A stretch of DNA of 64,000 nt. Origin: an uncultured Clostridium sp. GTDB lineage: Bacteria > Bacillota > Clostridia > Clostridiales > Clostridiaceae. The stretch lies in the NCBI RefSeq assembly GCF_947039605.1, contig NZ_CAMQZG010000008.1:1-64000 (forward strand), given 5' to 3'. Below are positions 25,642-33,388 of the stretch, piece by piece. The notes beneath the pieces were generated by a model. That model saw nothing but the letters and a program-made list of their open reading frames with translations. It ran no database searches and was not told where the DNA came from. How positions within the stretch are numbered: position 1 is the stretch's first letter; each line of letters begins with the position of its first letter. The position numbers and the translations under genes were made by a program.

Positions 25642-25682
25642 AAAAATCTACCTATCCTCTTCTAAGGTTAGGTAGATTTTTT
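25642..25682. terminator. Bidirectional terminator between vanZ-like and proA
   Basis: AAAAATCTACCTA-N3 pairs across an 11-base loop with its complement, with A and T runs on both sides. The two flanking genes are convergent. Confidence 0.85.
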
Positions 25683-25690
25683 TATTTTAA

Positions 25691-26935
25691 TTATCTAATT
25701 TGTCCATTTCCATAAATAATATACTTACTTGTTGTAAGCTCTTTAAGCCCCATAGGACCTCTTGCATGAAGCTTTTGTGTACTTATTCCTATCTCTGCAC
25801 CAAAACCAAACTCGCTACCATCTGTAAACCTTGTTGAAGCATTAACATAAACTGCTGCTGCATCAACTCTTTGAAGGAACTTTTCTGAGTTAAAATAGTT
25901 AGTTGTGACTATTGCTTCTGAATGTCCTGTTCCAAATTTATTTATATGTGCTATAGCATCGTCTAAACTATCAACAACTTTTACTGAAAGTATAAAATCT
26001 AAAAATTCTGTATTAAAATCTACTTCTGTTGCATCAACTATATTCTCTACTATTGCTTTAGTTCTTGCACACCCTCTAATTTCAACACCTTTATCCATTA
26101 ACTCTTTTAAAGCTATTGGAAGGAATTTTTCTGCTACATCTTTATGCACAAGCATTGATTCTGCTGCATTACAAACTCCTGGTCTTGAAGTTTTAGCATT
26201 TATAATTATATTCTTTGCCATCTGCATATCACACTCTGCATCAACATATATATGACAATTTCCAGTACCAGTTTCAATAACTGGCACTGTAGCATTTTGA
26301 ACTACTGCTTTTATAAGCCCAGCACCACCTCTTGGAATTAAGACATCAAGATAATCATTAAGTTTCATAAACTCACTCGCTGTTTCTCTTGAAGTATCTT
26401 CTAAAATTTGAACTGTTCCCTCTAAAAGTCCAACTTCTTTAACTGCATCTTTTATAATCTCAACTATTTTCAAGTTTGAATTTATAGCTTCTTTTCCACC
26501 TCTTAAAAGTACTGCATTACCAGTTTTCAAGCAAAGTGCCGCTGCATCAGCAGTTACATTTGGTCTTGATTCATATATTATTCCTACAACTCCAAGTGGA
26601 ACTCTTTGAACTCCAATTTTAAGCTCATTCATCATCTTTTTCATAGAAGTAACTTCCCCGATTGGATCATCAAGTTTTACTATATGTCTAACACCCTCTG
26701 CCATTGCCTCGACTCTCTCTTTAGAAAGTTCAAGTCTATCAACTAAAGATTCTTTAGTTCCTTTTTCCCTTGCAACCTTAACATCTTTTTCATTCTCTAC
26801 AAGAATTTCATCACATCTCTCACAAAGCTTATCTGCTATATTTAAAAGTGCCTCATTCTTTTTAGCTGTTGCTGTTATTCCAAGTTCATAAGCTGCTTCT
26901 TTTGCAAGTTTACCTTTAACTATTAATTCACTCAT
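25691..26935 (-). CDS. proA: Gamma-glutamyl phosphate reductase
   Basis: A 414-residue NADPH-dependent reductase of the aldehyde dehydrogenase superfamily, second step of proline synthesis from glutamate. Landmarks are the VPLGVVGIIYESRPNVT segment, GNAVLLRGGKEA, the catalytic Cys in TSRPGVCNAAES, and FGTGHSEAIVT. The start is the ATG at 26935, one base after the stop of proB, with AAGGAG inside proB. The open frame extends 7 codons upstream but lacks a site. The gene pair proB-proA is a standard operon. Confidence 0.95.
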   Translation of the reverse strand: MSELIVKGKLAKEAAYELGITATAKKNEALLNIADKLCERCDEILVENEKDVKVAREKGTKESLVDRLELSKERVEAMAEGVRHIVKLDDPIGEVTSMKKMMNELKIGVQRVPLGVVGIIYESRPNVTADAAALCLKTGNAVLLRGGKEAINSNLKIVEIIKDAVKEVGLLEGTVQILEDTSRETASEFMKLNDYLDVLIPRGGAGLIKAVVQNATVPVIETGTGNCHIYVDAECDMQMAKNIIINAKTSRPGVCNAAESMLVHKDVAEKFLPIALKELMDKGVEIRGCARTKAIVENIVDATEVDFNTEFLDFILSVKVVDSLDDAIAHINKFGTGHSEAIVTTNYFNSEKFLQRVDAAAVYVNASTRFTDGSEFGFGAEIGISTQKLHARGPMGLKELTTSKYIIYGNGQIR

Positions 26936-26936
26936 A

Positions 26937-27749
26937 TTAATTCTCCTTTCTACCAATAAATAATGTTCCTACTTTTCTATCTTCAATTAAAATATCTCTA
27001 AGTATTGCAGGATTCTCACCATTTGCAAGCACCATACTAATACCTTTATTAACTACTTTTTCAGCTGCTGAAATTTTAGTTCTCATTCCACCAGTTCCAA
27101 GTGATGAACCAGCATCTCCTGCACAGCCTCTAACCTCATCAGTTATTTCCTCTATCTCATTTATAAGCTTTGCATTCTTATCTTTTCTTGGGTCCCCATT
27201 ATAAAAACCATCTATATCAGATAATATAACAAGTAAATCAGCACTAGTTAAAAGTGAAACTATCGCTGATAAATTATCATTATCTCCAAAATTACATATA
27301 TTCTCTATCTCATCTATAGAAACCGTATCATTCTCATTTACTATCGGAATTATTCCTTGTTCAAGCAATGTATCAAATGTATTACAAACATTATCTCTCA
27401 TTCTTTCATCTTCTATAACATCTCTAGTTAAAAGAACTTGTGCAACTAAATGCCCATACTCTGCAAAAAACTTACTATATATATTCATAAGGTGACATTG
27501 ACCAACAGCAGCTGCTGCTTGCTTTCCTTTAGTAGTAGTAGGCTTTTCTTTAAGACCCATTCTACTAATTCCAACTCCAACTGCCCCTGAAGAAACAAGT
27601 ATCATTTCTTTCCCCATATTCTGAAGGTCAGATAAAACTCTTGCAAATTTTTCTATGCTCCCAAGATTTATATTTCCATTCTTATGTGTAAGGCTTGATG
27701 TCCCAACCTTTACAACTATTCTTTTTGCATCTTTTATGCTTACTGCCAT
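26937..27749 (-). CDS. proB: Glutamate 5-kinase, short form without PUA domain
   Basis: A 270-residue amino-acid kinase: first step of proline synthesis. Landmarks are VVKVGTSSLTHK, ILVSSGAVGVG, PIVNENDTVS and GDNDNLSAIVSLLTSADLLVILSDIDGFY, and the GTGGMRTKISAA motif. The C-terminal RNA-binding-like PUA domain found in the E. coli enzyme is absent, as in many clostridia. ProB lies directly before proA. No T-box leader or other riboswitch is visible in the short gap to the divergent phosphatase gene. Confidence 0.94.
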   Translation of the reverse strand: MAVSIKDAKRIVVKVGTSSLTHKNGNINLGSIEKFARVLSDLQNMGKEMILVSSGAVGVGISRMGLKEKPTTTKGKQAAAAVGQCHLMNIYSKFFAEYGHLVAQVLLTRDVIEDERMRDNVCNTFDTLLEQGIIPIVNENDTVSIDEIENICNFGDNDNLSAIVSLLTSADLLVILSDIDGFYNGDPRKDKNAKLINEIEEITDEVRGCAGDAGSSLGTGGMRTKISAAEKVVNKGISMVLANGENPAILRDILIEDRKVGTLFIGRKEN

Positions 27750-27955
27750 TACTCTATTCGCCCCTTCTTATCTGTATTTTATTAATATTTATTATACCCT
27801 ATATGTATTTCTTCTATCTATATAATCATACTTTAGAAAGTATAAATTTCATAATCATTAGTTACCTTTTAGTGCCTTGATAAATTTTTAGTATTAATAT
27901 AAGCTATTTATAGAAGATAAATTATATACTGAAATAAAAAAACTTGGGGGTTAAT

Positions 27956-28765
27956 ATGTATAAATTAATAGCAATAGATATGGATGGAACTCTTTTAAAT
28001 AGTAAGAAGGAAATCACACAAAGAACTAAAGATGCAATAAAAGCAGCAAGAGAAAAAGGTGTTTATGTAGTTTTAGCATCTGGTAGACCACTTGAAGGAC
28101 TTTTAAAATCACTAGACCAATTAGAACTTATTACAAAAAATGATTATGCTTTAAGTTATAATGGATGTCTTGTGCAAAATGTAGCTACAAAAGAAGTAAT
28201 CTCAGATATTACTTTAAAAGGTTCAGACCTTATAGACCTTTTAGCTCATAGTAAAGAAGTAGGAGTTAACATACATAGTTTCTCAAAAGATAGAGGACTT
28301 ATAACACCTAAACATAGTAAATACACACAAGTTGAAGCTGATATAAATGATATAGATATAAATATTGTTTCTCATGATAATATAAATCCAGAAGAAACAA
28401 TAGTTAAAGTTATGATGATTGATGAGCCAGAAGTTTTAGATGCTGCAATGGCTAAACTTCCAAAAGAACTTTGGGATAAATATAGTGTAGCTAAAAGCAC
28501 ACCTTTCTTCCTTGAATTCTTCAACAAAGAATCAAACAAAGGACTCGCACTTGATAGACTTGTAAAGCACCTTGGAATTACAAAAGAAGAGGTTATAACT
28601 ATTGGAGATGCAATGAATGACTTCCCAATGATTGAATATGCAGGAATGGGAGTTGCTATGGGTAATGCAGTACCTGAAATTAAAGCTGCTTCACAGTACA
28701 TCACAGATACAAACGATAATGATGGAGTTGCAAAAGCAATAGAAAAATTAGTTTTAGGATTATAA
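27956..28765 (+). CDS. HAD superfamily Cof-type phosphatase, second copy
   Basis: A 269-residue Cof-type phosphatase, closely related to the protein at 19364-20173: both begin MYKL-AIDMDGTLLNS and carry GDxxNDxxMIEXAGXGVAMGNA near the end. Motif II is ASGRP. The start is placed at ATG 27956, five bases after GGGGGTT, giving the same N-terminus as the paralog; a TTG at 27944 is in frame but overlaps the binding site. Substrate unknown. It is divergent from proBA and ends at a hairpin shared with the opposite-strand mgtA operon. Confidence 0.88.
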   Translation: MYKLIAIDMDGTLLNSKKEITQRTKDAIKAAREKGVYVVLASGRPLEGLLKSLDQLELITKNDYALSYNGCLVQNVATKEVISDITLKGSDLIDLLAHSKEVGVNIHSFSKDRGLITPKHSKYTQVEADINDIDINIVSHDNINPEETIVKVMMIDEPEVLDAAMAKLPKELWDKYSVAKSTPFFLEFFNKESNKGLALDRLVKHLGITKEEVITIGDAMNDFPMIEYAGMGVAMGNAVPEIKAASQYITDTNDNDGVAKAIEKLVLGL

Positions 28766-28788
28766 TATTTAATTCTGAGTTATAAATA

Positions 28789-28833
28789 AAAAACCTGTGG
28801 ATAACTTTTATGAAAAGTTGTCCACAGGTTTTT
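28789..28833. terminator. Bidirectional terminator hairpin with DnaA-box-like arms, copy 2
   Basis: AAAACCTGTGGATAACTTTT and its near complement form a stem with one mismatch, as at 17369-17410. It ends the Cof phosphatase on the plus strand and the mgtA-peptide operon on the minus strand. Confidence 0.8.
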
Positions 28834-28838
28834 ATTTT

Positions 28839-28928
28839 TTATAAATCTTTTTTTATTAAAATCACAGCTGGTAAAATAATATACGCTATTGCTGCAACTA
28901 TAAATCCTAATATTGTTAATGCACTCAT
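28839..28928 (-). CDS. 29-residue membrane peptide after mgtA
   Basis: ATG at 28928 is preceded by GAGGTGATAACT and opens a 29-codon frame. Residues 3-25 form one uninterrupted hydrophobic helix (LTILGFIVAAIAYIILPAV) with a central proline, then KKDL. It begins 22 bases after the mgtA stop codon on the same strand and ends just before the shared terminator, so it is the last gene of the mgtA operon. Size and layout recall MgtS, MgtR and KdpF, single-helix peptides that bind P-type ATPases, but no sequence homology is claimed. A subunit or stabiliser of the Mg2+ pump is the inferred role. Confidence 0.65.
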   Translation of the reverse strand: MSALTILGFIVAAIAYIILPAVILIKKDL

Positions 28929-28950
28929 AGTTATCACCTCATAAACTTTC

Positions 28951-31602
28951 TTATAATATTGTTCCAAATCTTTTAAGATAAAGTTTCTTAGCTCCTTGTG
29001 TTAAGAAGAAGTAAGCTATTATTACAAATACTATAAATATAAAGAAGTATGGTGTAAGTTTAACCATTCCGATTGTATGTCCAAAACTTGTGTATGGTAA
29101 GAACCATCCAATAAGAAGTGAAACTACAATTGAAATATTAAGCTGCCATGATGCATTACTTTGAAGGAATGGAATTTTCTCTGTTCTAAGCATATAAAGA
29201 ACTAGAACCTGAGTTGTAAATCCTTCTATAAACCATCCAGTTTGGAAAGTTGCTGCTGAAGCAATAGTAGTACATCCAAATCCAAACCACATAAGTGCAA
29301 AAGTACAAATATCAAATATTGAATTTGTAGGTCCAAATACAACCATCATCTTACCAATATCCTTAGCATCCCACTTTCTTGGTCTTGCAATAAGCTCCTC
29401 GTCTACATTATCCCAAGGTAAAAATACTTGTGTGATATCATAAACCAAGTTCTGAATTAAAAGCTCAATAGGAAGCATAGGTACAAATGGTAGGAAAATA
29501 CTAGCCATAAGAACACTTATAGCATTTCCGTAATTTGAACTAGCTGTAATTTTAAGATATTTAGTAGTGTTTGCAAAAACTTTTCTTCCCTCAATAATAC
29601 CTTCTTTAAGAACCATTAAATCCTTCTCTAAAAGTATTACATCGGCAGCATCTTTCGCAATATCAACTGCTGTATCAACTGAAATTCCAACATCTGCTTC
29701 TTTTAAAGCGATTGAATCATTTATTCCATCACCCATGAACCCAACTATCTTATCACCGTTTCTTAAAACTCTAACAAGTCTAGCTTTTTGAAGTGGATTA
29801 AGTTTTGCAAATATGTTTGTTTTCATAGCAACTCTAAATAATTTATCATCATCCATTTCTTCCATTTCTGGACCAAGAACAATATTAGTTATTTCAAAAT
29901 TTAACTGCTCACAAACTTTTCTTGTAACAAGTTCATTGTCTCCTGTTAAGATTTTTACATCAACCCCATAATATGCAAGAGCTTTCAAAGCCTCTTGTGT
30001 GCTCTCTTTTGGTGGATCTAAAAATCCTATGAATCCAACTAAAATCATGTCGCTCTCATCTACCGGTGCAAATCTTTTTTCAGGGTCTTGGTCATTCTTA
30101 ATAGAAACACCAATAACTCTCATACCTTCATTATTAAGCGCTCTGGCCTCTTTTCTAATTTTTGATAAAATCTTATCATTAATCTCAAGAATTTGACCAT
30201 CAACCTCAACATATTTAGATACTGAAAGCATCTCCTCTAATGCACCTTTTGTAATAATTTTTGCTTTATCTGTAAACTCATCTTTTATTACAACTGACAT
30301 TCTTCTTCTTGTAAAATCAAATGCTATTTCATCTACTTTATTAACTTTACCTTGTAACTCTTTATCAAAGTTTTTTTCTTTAGCAAGGTCCATAATAGCA
30401 AAATCTATAACATTCTGAAGTCCACTTTGAAGTGAACTATTTATAAATCCGTACTTTAGGACATTATCACATGTTTCACCATTTATATTAATATGTGCTT
30501 CAACTGCTATTTTATCATCTGTAAGTGTTCCTGTTTTATCAGTACAAAGAATTTCCATTGAACCAAAGTTTTGGATAGCACTTATTTTTTTAACAACAGT
30601 TTTCTTCTTAGACATTTTAATTGCACCTTTTGCAAGGTTTTCTGAAACTATAGTTGGAAGCATTATAGGTGTTAATCCAACTGCTACAGAGGCTGCAAAC
30701 ACTAATGAATTCAAGAAACTTTTTGTTTGATACCAATCAATAATAAAAACTAAAGGTACCATAATAAGCATAAACTTTAAAAGCATAGATGAAACTTTTT
30801 TAACACTTTTCTCAAAGCTTGTTTCCTCATCAATATCTGCCATTGAGCTTTGCATAGCTCCAAAATATGTGTGTTCTCCAACTCCAATAACTATTGCAGT
30901 AGCAGTACCACTAACAACATTTGTACCTAACAGACAAATGTTTTCATAATTTCCAGCCTCTTTACCTACTATATTATTCTCAACTTTCTTTTCAATTGGC
31001 TCAGATTCTCCTGTTAAAGCTGACTGACTTACAAAAAAGTTTTTACAATTTATAACTCTTAAATCTGCTGGAATAATATCTCCTGTTGTAAGTTTTATAA
31101 TATCCCCTACAACTATATTAAGCATATCTACTTTTTCATATTCACCATTATTTCTTTTAATATTACAAGTAGTAGTAATAAGTTTTTTAAGTGAGTCTGC
31201 TGCTTTTTCTGACTTATATTCCTGAACAAATGAAATAATCCCACTTGTGAATATAAGAATTCCTATAATTATTACCTGTGACCAACTTTCTTGAGCTTTT
31301 GGCACAAATACAACATTAGTTAGATATGTAATAATTCCTATAATTAAAAGGACTAATACAAACGCATTCGCAAAAGATTTAAAGAGTTGTACCACTACTG
31401 GAACTTTCTTCTCTTCTTTTGTATTATTCTTTCCGTACTGACTAGCATTTTTAGAAACTTGTTCTGGCTTTAAACCATTCTCTGATGTAGTGAACTTTTC
31501 ACATAGTTCTTCTTTAGATAAATTAGTGTTTCTTTGTAGATGTTTTACAACTCTATCAAAACCCTCTCTATCAAACTGTTTTTTAGCTTTATCTTTTTTC
31601 AT
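28951..31602 (-). CDS. mgtA: P-type Mg2+-transporting ATPase
   Basis: An 883-residue P3B-type ATPase. It has an N-terminal cytoplasmic domain, helices M1-M2 (about 70-126), the TGES actuator loop (197-200), the M4 segment VGLTPIMLPTIV (308-319), the phosphorylation site DKTGT (355-359), the MGDGINDS hinge loop and six C-terminal helices. The M4 proline pattern and the length are those of MgtA/MgtB Mg2+ importers. The ATG at 31602 follows GGAGAGG. Its leader is about 730 nt long and contains a group I intron; no M-box is visible. A 29-residue membrane peptide follows in the operon. Confidence 0.93.
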   Translation of the reverse strand: MKKDKAKKQFDREGFDRVVKHLQRNTNLSKEELCEKFTTSENGLKPEQVSKNASQYGKNNTKEEKKVPVVVQLFKSFANAFVLVLLIIGIITYLTNVVFVPKAQESWSQVIIIGILIFTSGIISFVQEYKSEKAADSLKKLITTTCNIKRNNGEYEKVDMLNIVVGDIIKLTTGDIIPADLRVINCKNFFVSQSALTGESEPIEKKVENNIVGKEAGNYENICLLGTNVVSGTATAIVIGVGEHTYFGAMQSSMADIDEETSFEKSVKKVSSMLLKFMLIMVPLVFIIDWYQTKSFLNSLVFAASVAVGLTPIMLPTIVSENLAKGAIKMSKKKTVVKKISAIQNFGSMEILCTDKTGTLTDDKIAVEAHININGETCDNVLKYGFINSSLQSGLQNVIDFAIMDLAKEKNFDKELQGKVNKVDEIAFDFTRRRMSVVIKDEFTDKAKIITKGALEEMLSVSKYVEVDGQILEINDKILSKIRKEARALNNEGMRVIGVSIKNDQDPEKRFAPVDESDMILVGFIGFLDPPKESTQEALKALAYYGVDVKILTGDNELVTRKVCEQLNFEITNIVLGPEMEEMDDDKLFRVAMKTNIFAKLNPLQKARLVRVLRNGDKIVGFMGDGINDSIALKEADVGISVDTAVDIAKDAADVILLEKDLMVLKEGIIEGRKVFANTTKYLKITASSNYGNAISVLMASIFLPFVPMLPIELLIQNLVYDITQVFLPWDNVDEELIARPRKWDAKDIGKMMVVFGPTNSIFDICTFALMWFGFGCTTIASAATFQTGWFIEGFTTQVLVLYMLRTEKIPFLQSNASWQLNISIVVSLLIGWFLPYTSFGHTIGMVKLTPYFFIFIVFVIIAYFFLTQGAKKLYLKRFGTIL

Positions 31603-31622
31603 ATGCGATCCTCTCCAATCAT
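31599..31622 (-). other. Seven-codon open frame overlapping the mgtA start
   Basis: ATG at 31622 starts a 7-codon frame ending in TGA, which overlaps the mgtA ATG in the form ATATGA. Translation of this mini-frame would deliver ribosomes straight to the mgtA start. It has no binding site of its own nearby, so it could be served only by one brought closer by RNA processing. It may be chance. Confidence 0.25.
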
Positions 31623-31776
31623 TTTTTTTGGTTTGGTCACTTTATAAACATAAATTGAGTCTATAAAATAACAGAGGAAATGTCTGCATATAAAAACAGC
31701 CTTCTGTTCTAAAATTTAATTATTCAGTTTTAAATTTATCAATGAACCTAGGTCATTTTCATAGACATTTCATTCA

Positions 31777-32248
31777 CATAGAATCGCTACTTCTATGCAG
31801 TTCTCTTATGAACTTCTTATGTTTTCACATAAGCGTAGACTATCTTACCACCTGCTACTATAAAAGTAGTTAGGTGTCCTCCACTTCCACTATCAATAAC
31901 TTATAGTGTACTGGCATTACGCCATAGTCGTTGAAGTTTCCTCTATTCGAGGCTTACCTGCTGATTGTCTATTTTCCTTACTTAACCTATTAAGTAATTT
32001 AAGTAGTACAGATATTACTACTTTGGACTAGCACTTAGGATTTAACCATATGCTATCCAGCTAATTTTTTTTACTTTCGTAACATTCACACCTAGATATA
32101 TTTCAACCTTATGTTTTAGTTTAGCTAGCTTTAAGAGTTCCCAGCAATTCAAAGGATTTTGTGTAAGTACAAAATACTTACAACTCAATGCTCTTTACGA
32201 ACACGGGAGACTTACAGCTTTAATTAATTAAATTTTTGAACCTAATTA
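31777..32248 (-). ncRNA. Group I self-splicing intron in the mgtA leader (3' end not fixed)
   Basis: On the minus strand the four group I core elements occur in order: P-like AATTGCTGGGAACTC (32149-32135), Q-like AAATCCTAAGTGC (32043-32031), R-like TTCAACGACTAT (31935-31924) and S-like AAGATAGTCT (31846-31837). GACTAT and ATAGTC form P7. Exon bases GCAGU (32253-32249) pair with GCUGU (32218-32214), with a U-G pair at 32249/32218, fixing the 5' splice site after 32249. P1 continues past a 2x2 AA loop: GGAGGC (32261-32256) pairs with GUCUCC (32211-32206). The hairpin at 31797-31777 has the loop GTAGCG, also present in the IStron intron. The 3' splice site lies further towards 31602 and is undetermined. 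Confidence 0.8.
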
Positions 32249-32341
32249 ACTGCTTGCCTCCAATAAAAACTTGTGAAAATTTTACTATCGAAGTTAATTT
32301 AATAACCTTGAAAAACTTTGCTAAATGCTAAGTCACACTAA

Positions 32342-32369
32342 ATTATACTATTCTTATCAAAATATTGAA
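32342..32369 (-). promoter_or_regulatory. Probable mgtA promoter
   Basis: TTCAAT and TATAAT are separated by 16 bases on the minus strand. Transcription would start near 32335, about 85 bases before the intron's 5' splice site. The SDR terminator at 32570 lies upstream, so this is the only promoter-like match seen for mgtA. Confidence 0.45.
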
Positions 32370-32569
32370 ATTGAGTGAATATAACACATTAGCATATATA
32401 ACTTATTAATATTATAAATTAGAAACTCATTTTCTAATTAGATTTCTATATTTCTTTTTTTTGCCATTTAATTTCAATAAAATAGCAATTAATGAATTAT
32501 ATTTTTTATATTTTATCAAAAAAAATTCTCTAAATTCATTAATTTAATTTTTCTTTAAAAAAGCAAAAA

Positions 32570-32592
32570 ATACTAGAATTGAAATCTAGTAT
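32570..32592 (-). terminator. Terminator of the split SDR gene
   Basis: ATACTAGATTTC and its complement form a stem followed on the minus strand by T6, ten bases past the SDR stop codon. Confidence 0.75.
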
Positions 32593-32601
32593 CTTTTATG
32601 T

Positions 32602-33211
32602 TTATGTATTAGCAATTTTACCTCCATCTACATGAATAGTAGTCCCTGTAGTATATGAACCTGCTTGACTAGCTAAAAAGACATAAGGTTCTACAATTTC
32701 AACTGGTTGTGCAACTCTAAAGAACTCTCTATTCTCTGCAAACTTTTTAACATCCTGTGCACTAAATGATGAAACTATAAGAGGTGTCCAAACTGGTCCT
32801 GGGGCAACTGCATTAACTCTAATTCCTTTATCAGCTAAATTAAGTGCAAGTGACCTTGTAAAACTAGTCAAAGCTCCTTTTGTAGATGAATAATCTATAA
32901 GTTTTTCATTCCCTCTATACGCAACTATAGAAGTTGTATTAATTATAGAAGACCCAAGTTTCATATATGGAATAACTGCTTTTGAAAGATAAAATGCAGA
33001 AAAAATATTAGTTTTAAAAGTTTTTAAAAGTTGCTCCTTTGTAATATCACAAATATCATATTGTGGATACTGAACTGCTGCATTATTTATAAGAATATCA
33101 ACTGTCCCAAACCTCTCCACACATTGATTCACTACTTCTTTACACATATCCTCTTCTGTAATATCTCCTCTAACCAAAAGACACTCTCCACCTCTACTTT
33201 TTATAATACTT
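32602..33211 (-). CDS. Exon 2 of a YhdF/YdaD-type general-stress short-chain dehydrogenase
   Basis: This is the C-terminal 200-odd residues of an SDR oxidoreductase: the DILINNAAVQYPQ segment, catalytic Ser in IINTTSIV, YSSTKGALTSFTRSLA with the Y-x-x-x-K pair, and RVNAVAPGPVWTPLI, ending in a GTTIHVDGGK tail. The N-terminal Rossmann part is in exon 1 at 35686-35948, on the other side of the IStron. Joining 35686 to 33211 (or 35687 to 33212) gives 291 codons in frame, the normal family length of about 290 residues. A TTG at 33177 could start translation but has no binding site, so function probably depends on splicing. Confidence 0.8.
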
Positions 33212-33388
33212 TCTGACGTATAAACTCTATAATTCCTTATAAATGCTTTATAATTTTTATAGTTCTATTTCCTTTTTCATTGAATCTAGTTTCACTCTAA
33301 AGCTACTTCTATTTGATATAATTCTCCAAAGGCTTAAATTCGACCTCGTCATTGCCTACATATTAGCTTAATCTTTTAATTTGATTTT
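33212..33388 (-). ncRNA. IStron right end: probable TnpB guide-RNA scaffold and 3' splice region
   Basis: The 177 bases after the tnpB stop run through AATGACGAGGTCGAATTTAA, GGAGAATTATATCAAAT (33327-33311, matching the solo repeats at 1 and 23108) and AGAAGTAGC to the exon 2 boundary. In IS605/IS607 elements this region is the 3' scaffold of the omega (reRNA) guide, with the guide read from the flanking gene. In an IStron it must also hold the 3' splice site. Both functions are inferred from family knowledge. Confidence 0.55.

Noticed and set aside
27750..27955. T-box or other leader before proB
   Set aside because: The gap of 206 bases to the divergent gene has no T-box sequence and no terminator structure before proB.
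31603..32340. M-box (Mg2+ riboswitch) upstream of mgtA
   Set aside because: I looked for the conserved M-box core on the minus strand and did not find it; the region is instead explained by a group I intron.
32221..32340. c-di-GMP-II aptamer fused to the intron, as in C. difficile
   Set aside because: The bases upstream of the intron lack the conserved c-di-GMP-II segments (for example the GGGCA and GUAGUGCAACC-type parts), and only about 85 bases separate the promoter from the splice site.
32602..33177. Independent SDR gene starting at TTG 33177
   Set aside because: It lacks the Rossmann nucleotide-binding part and a ribosome site; the missing part is present on the far side of the IStron in a compatible frame.
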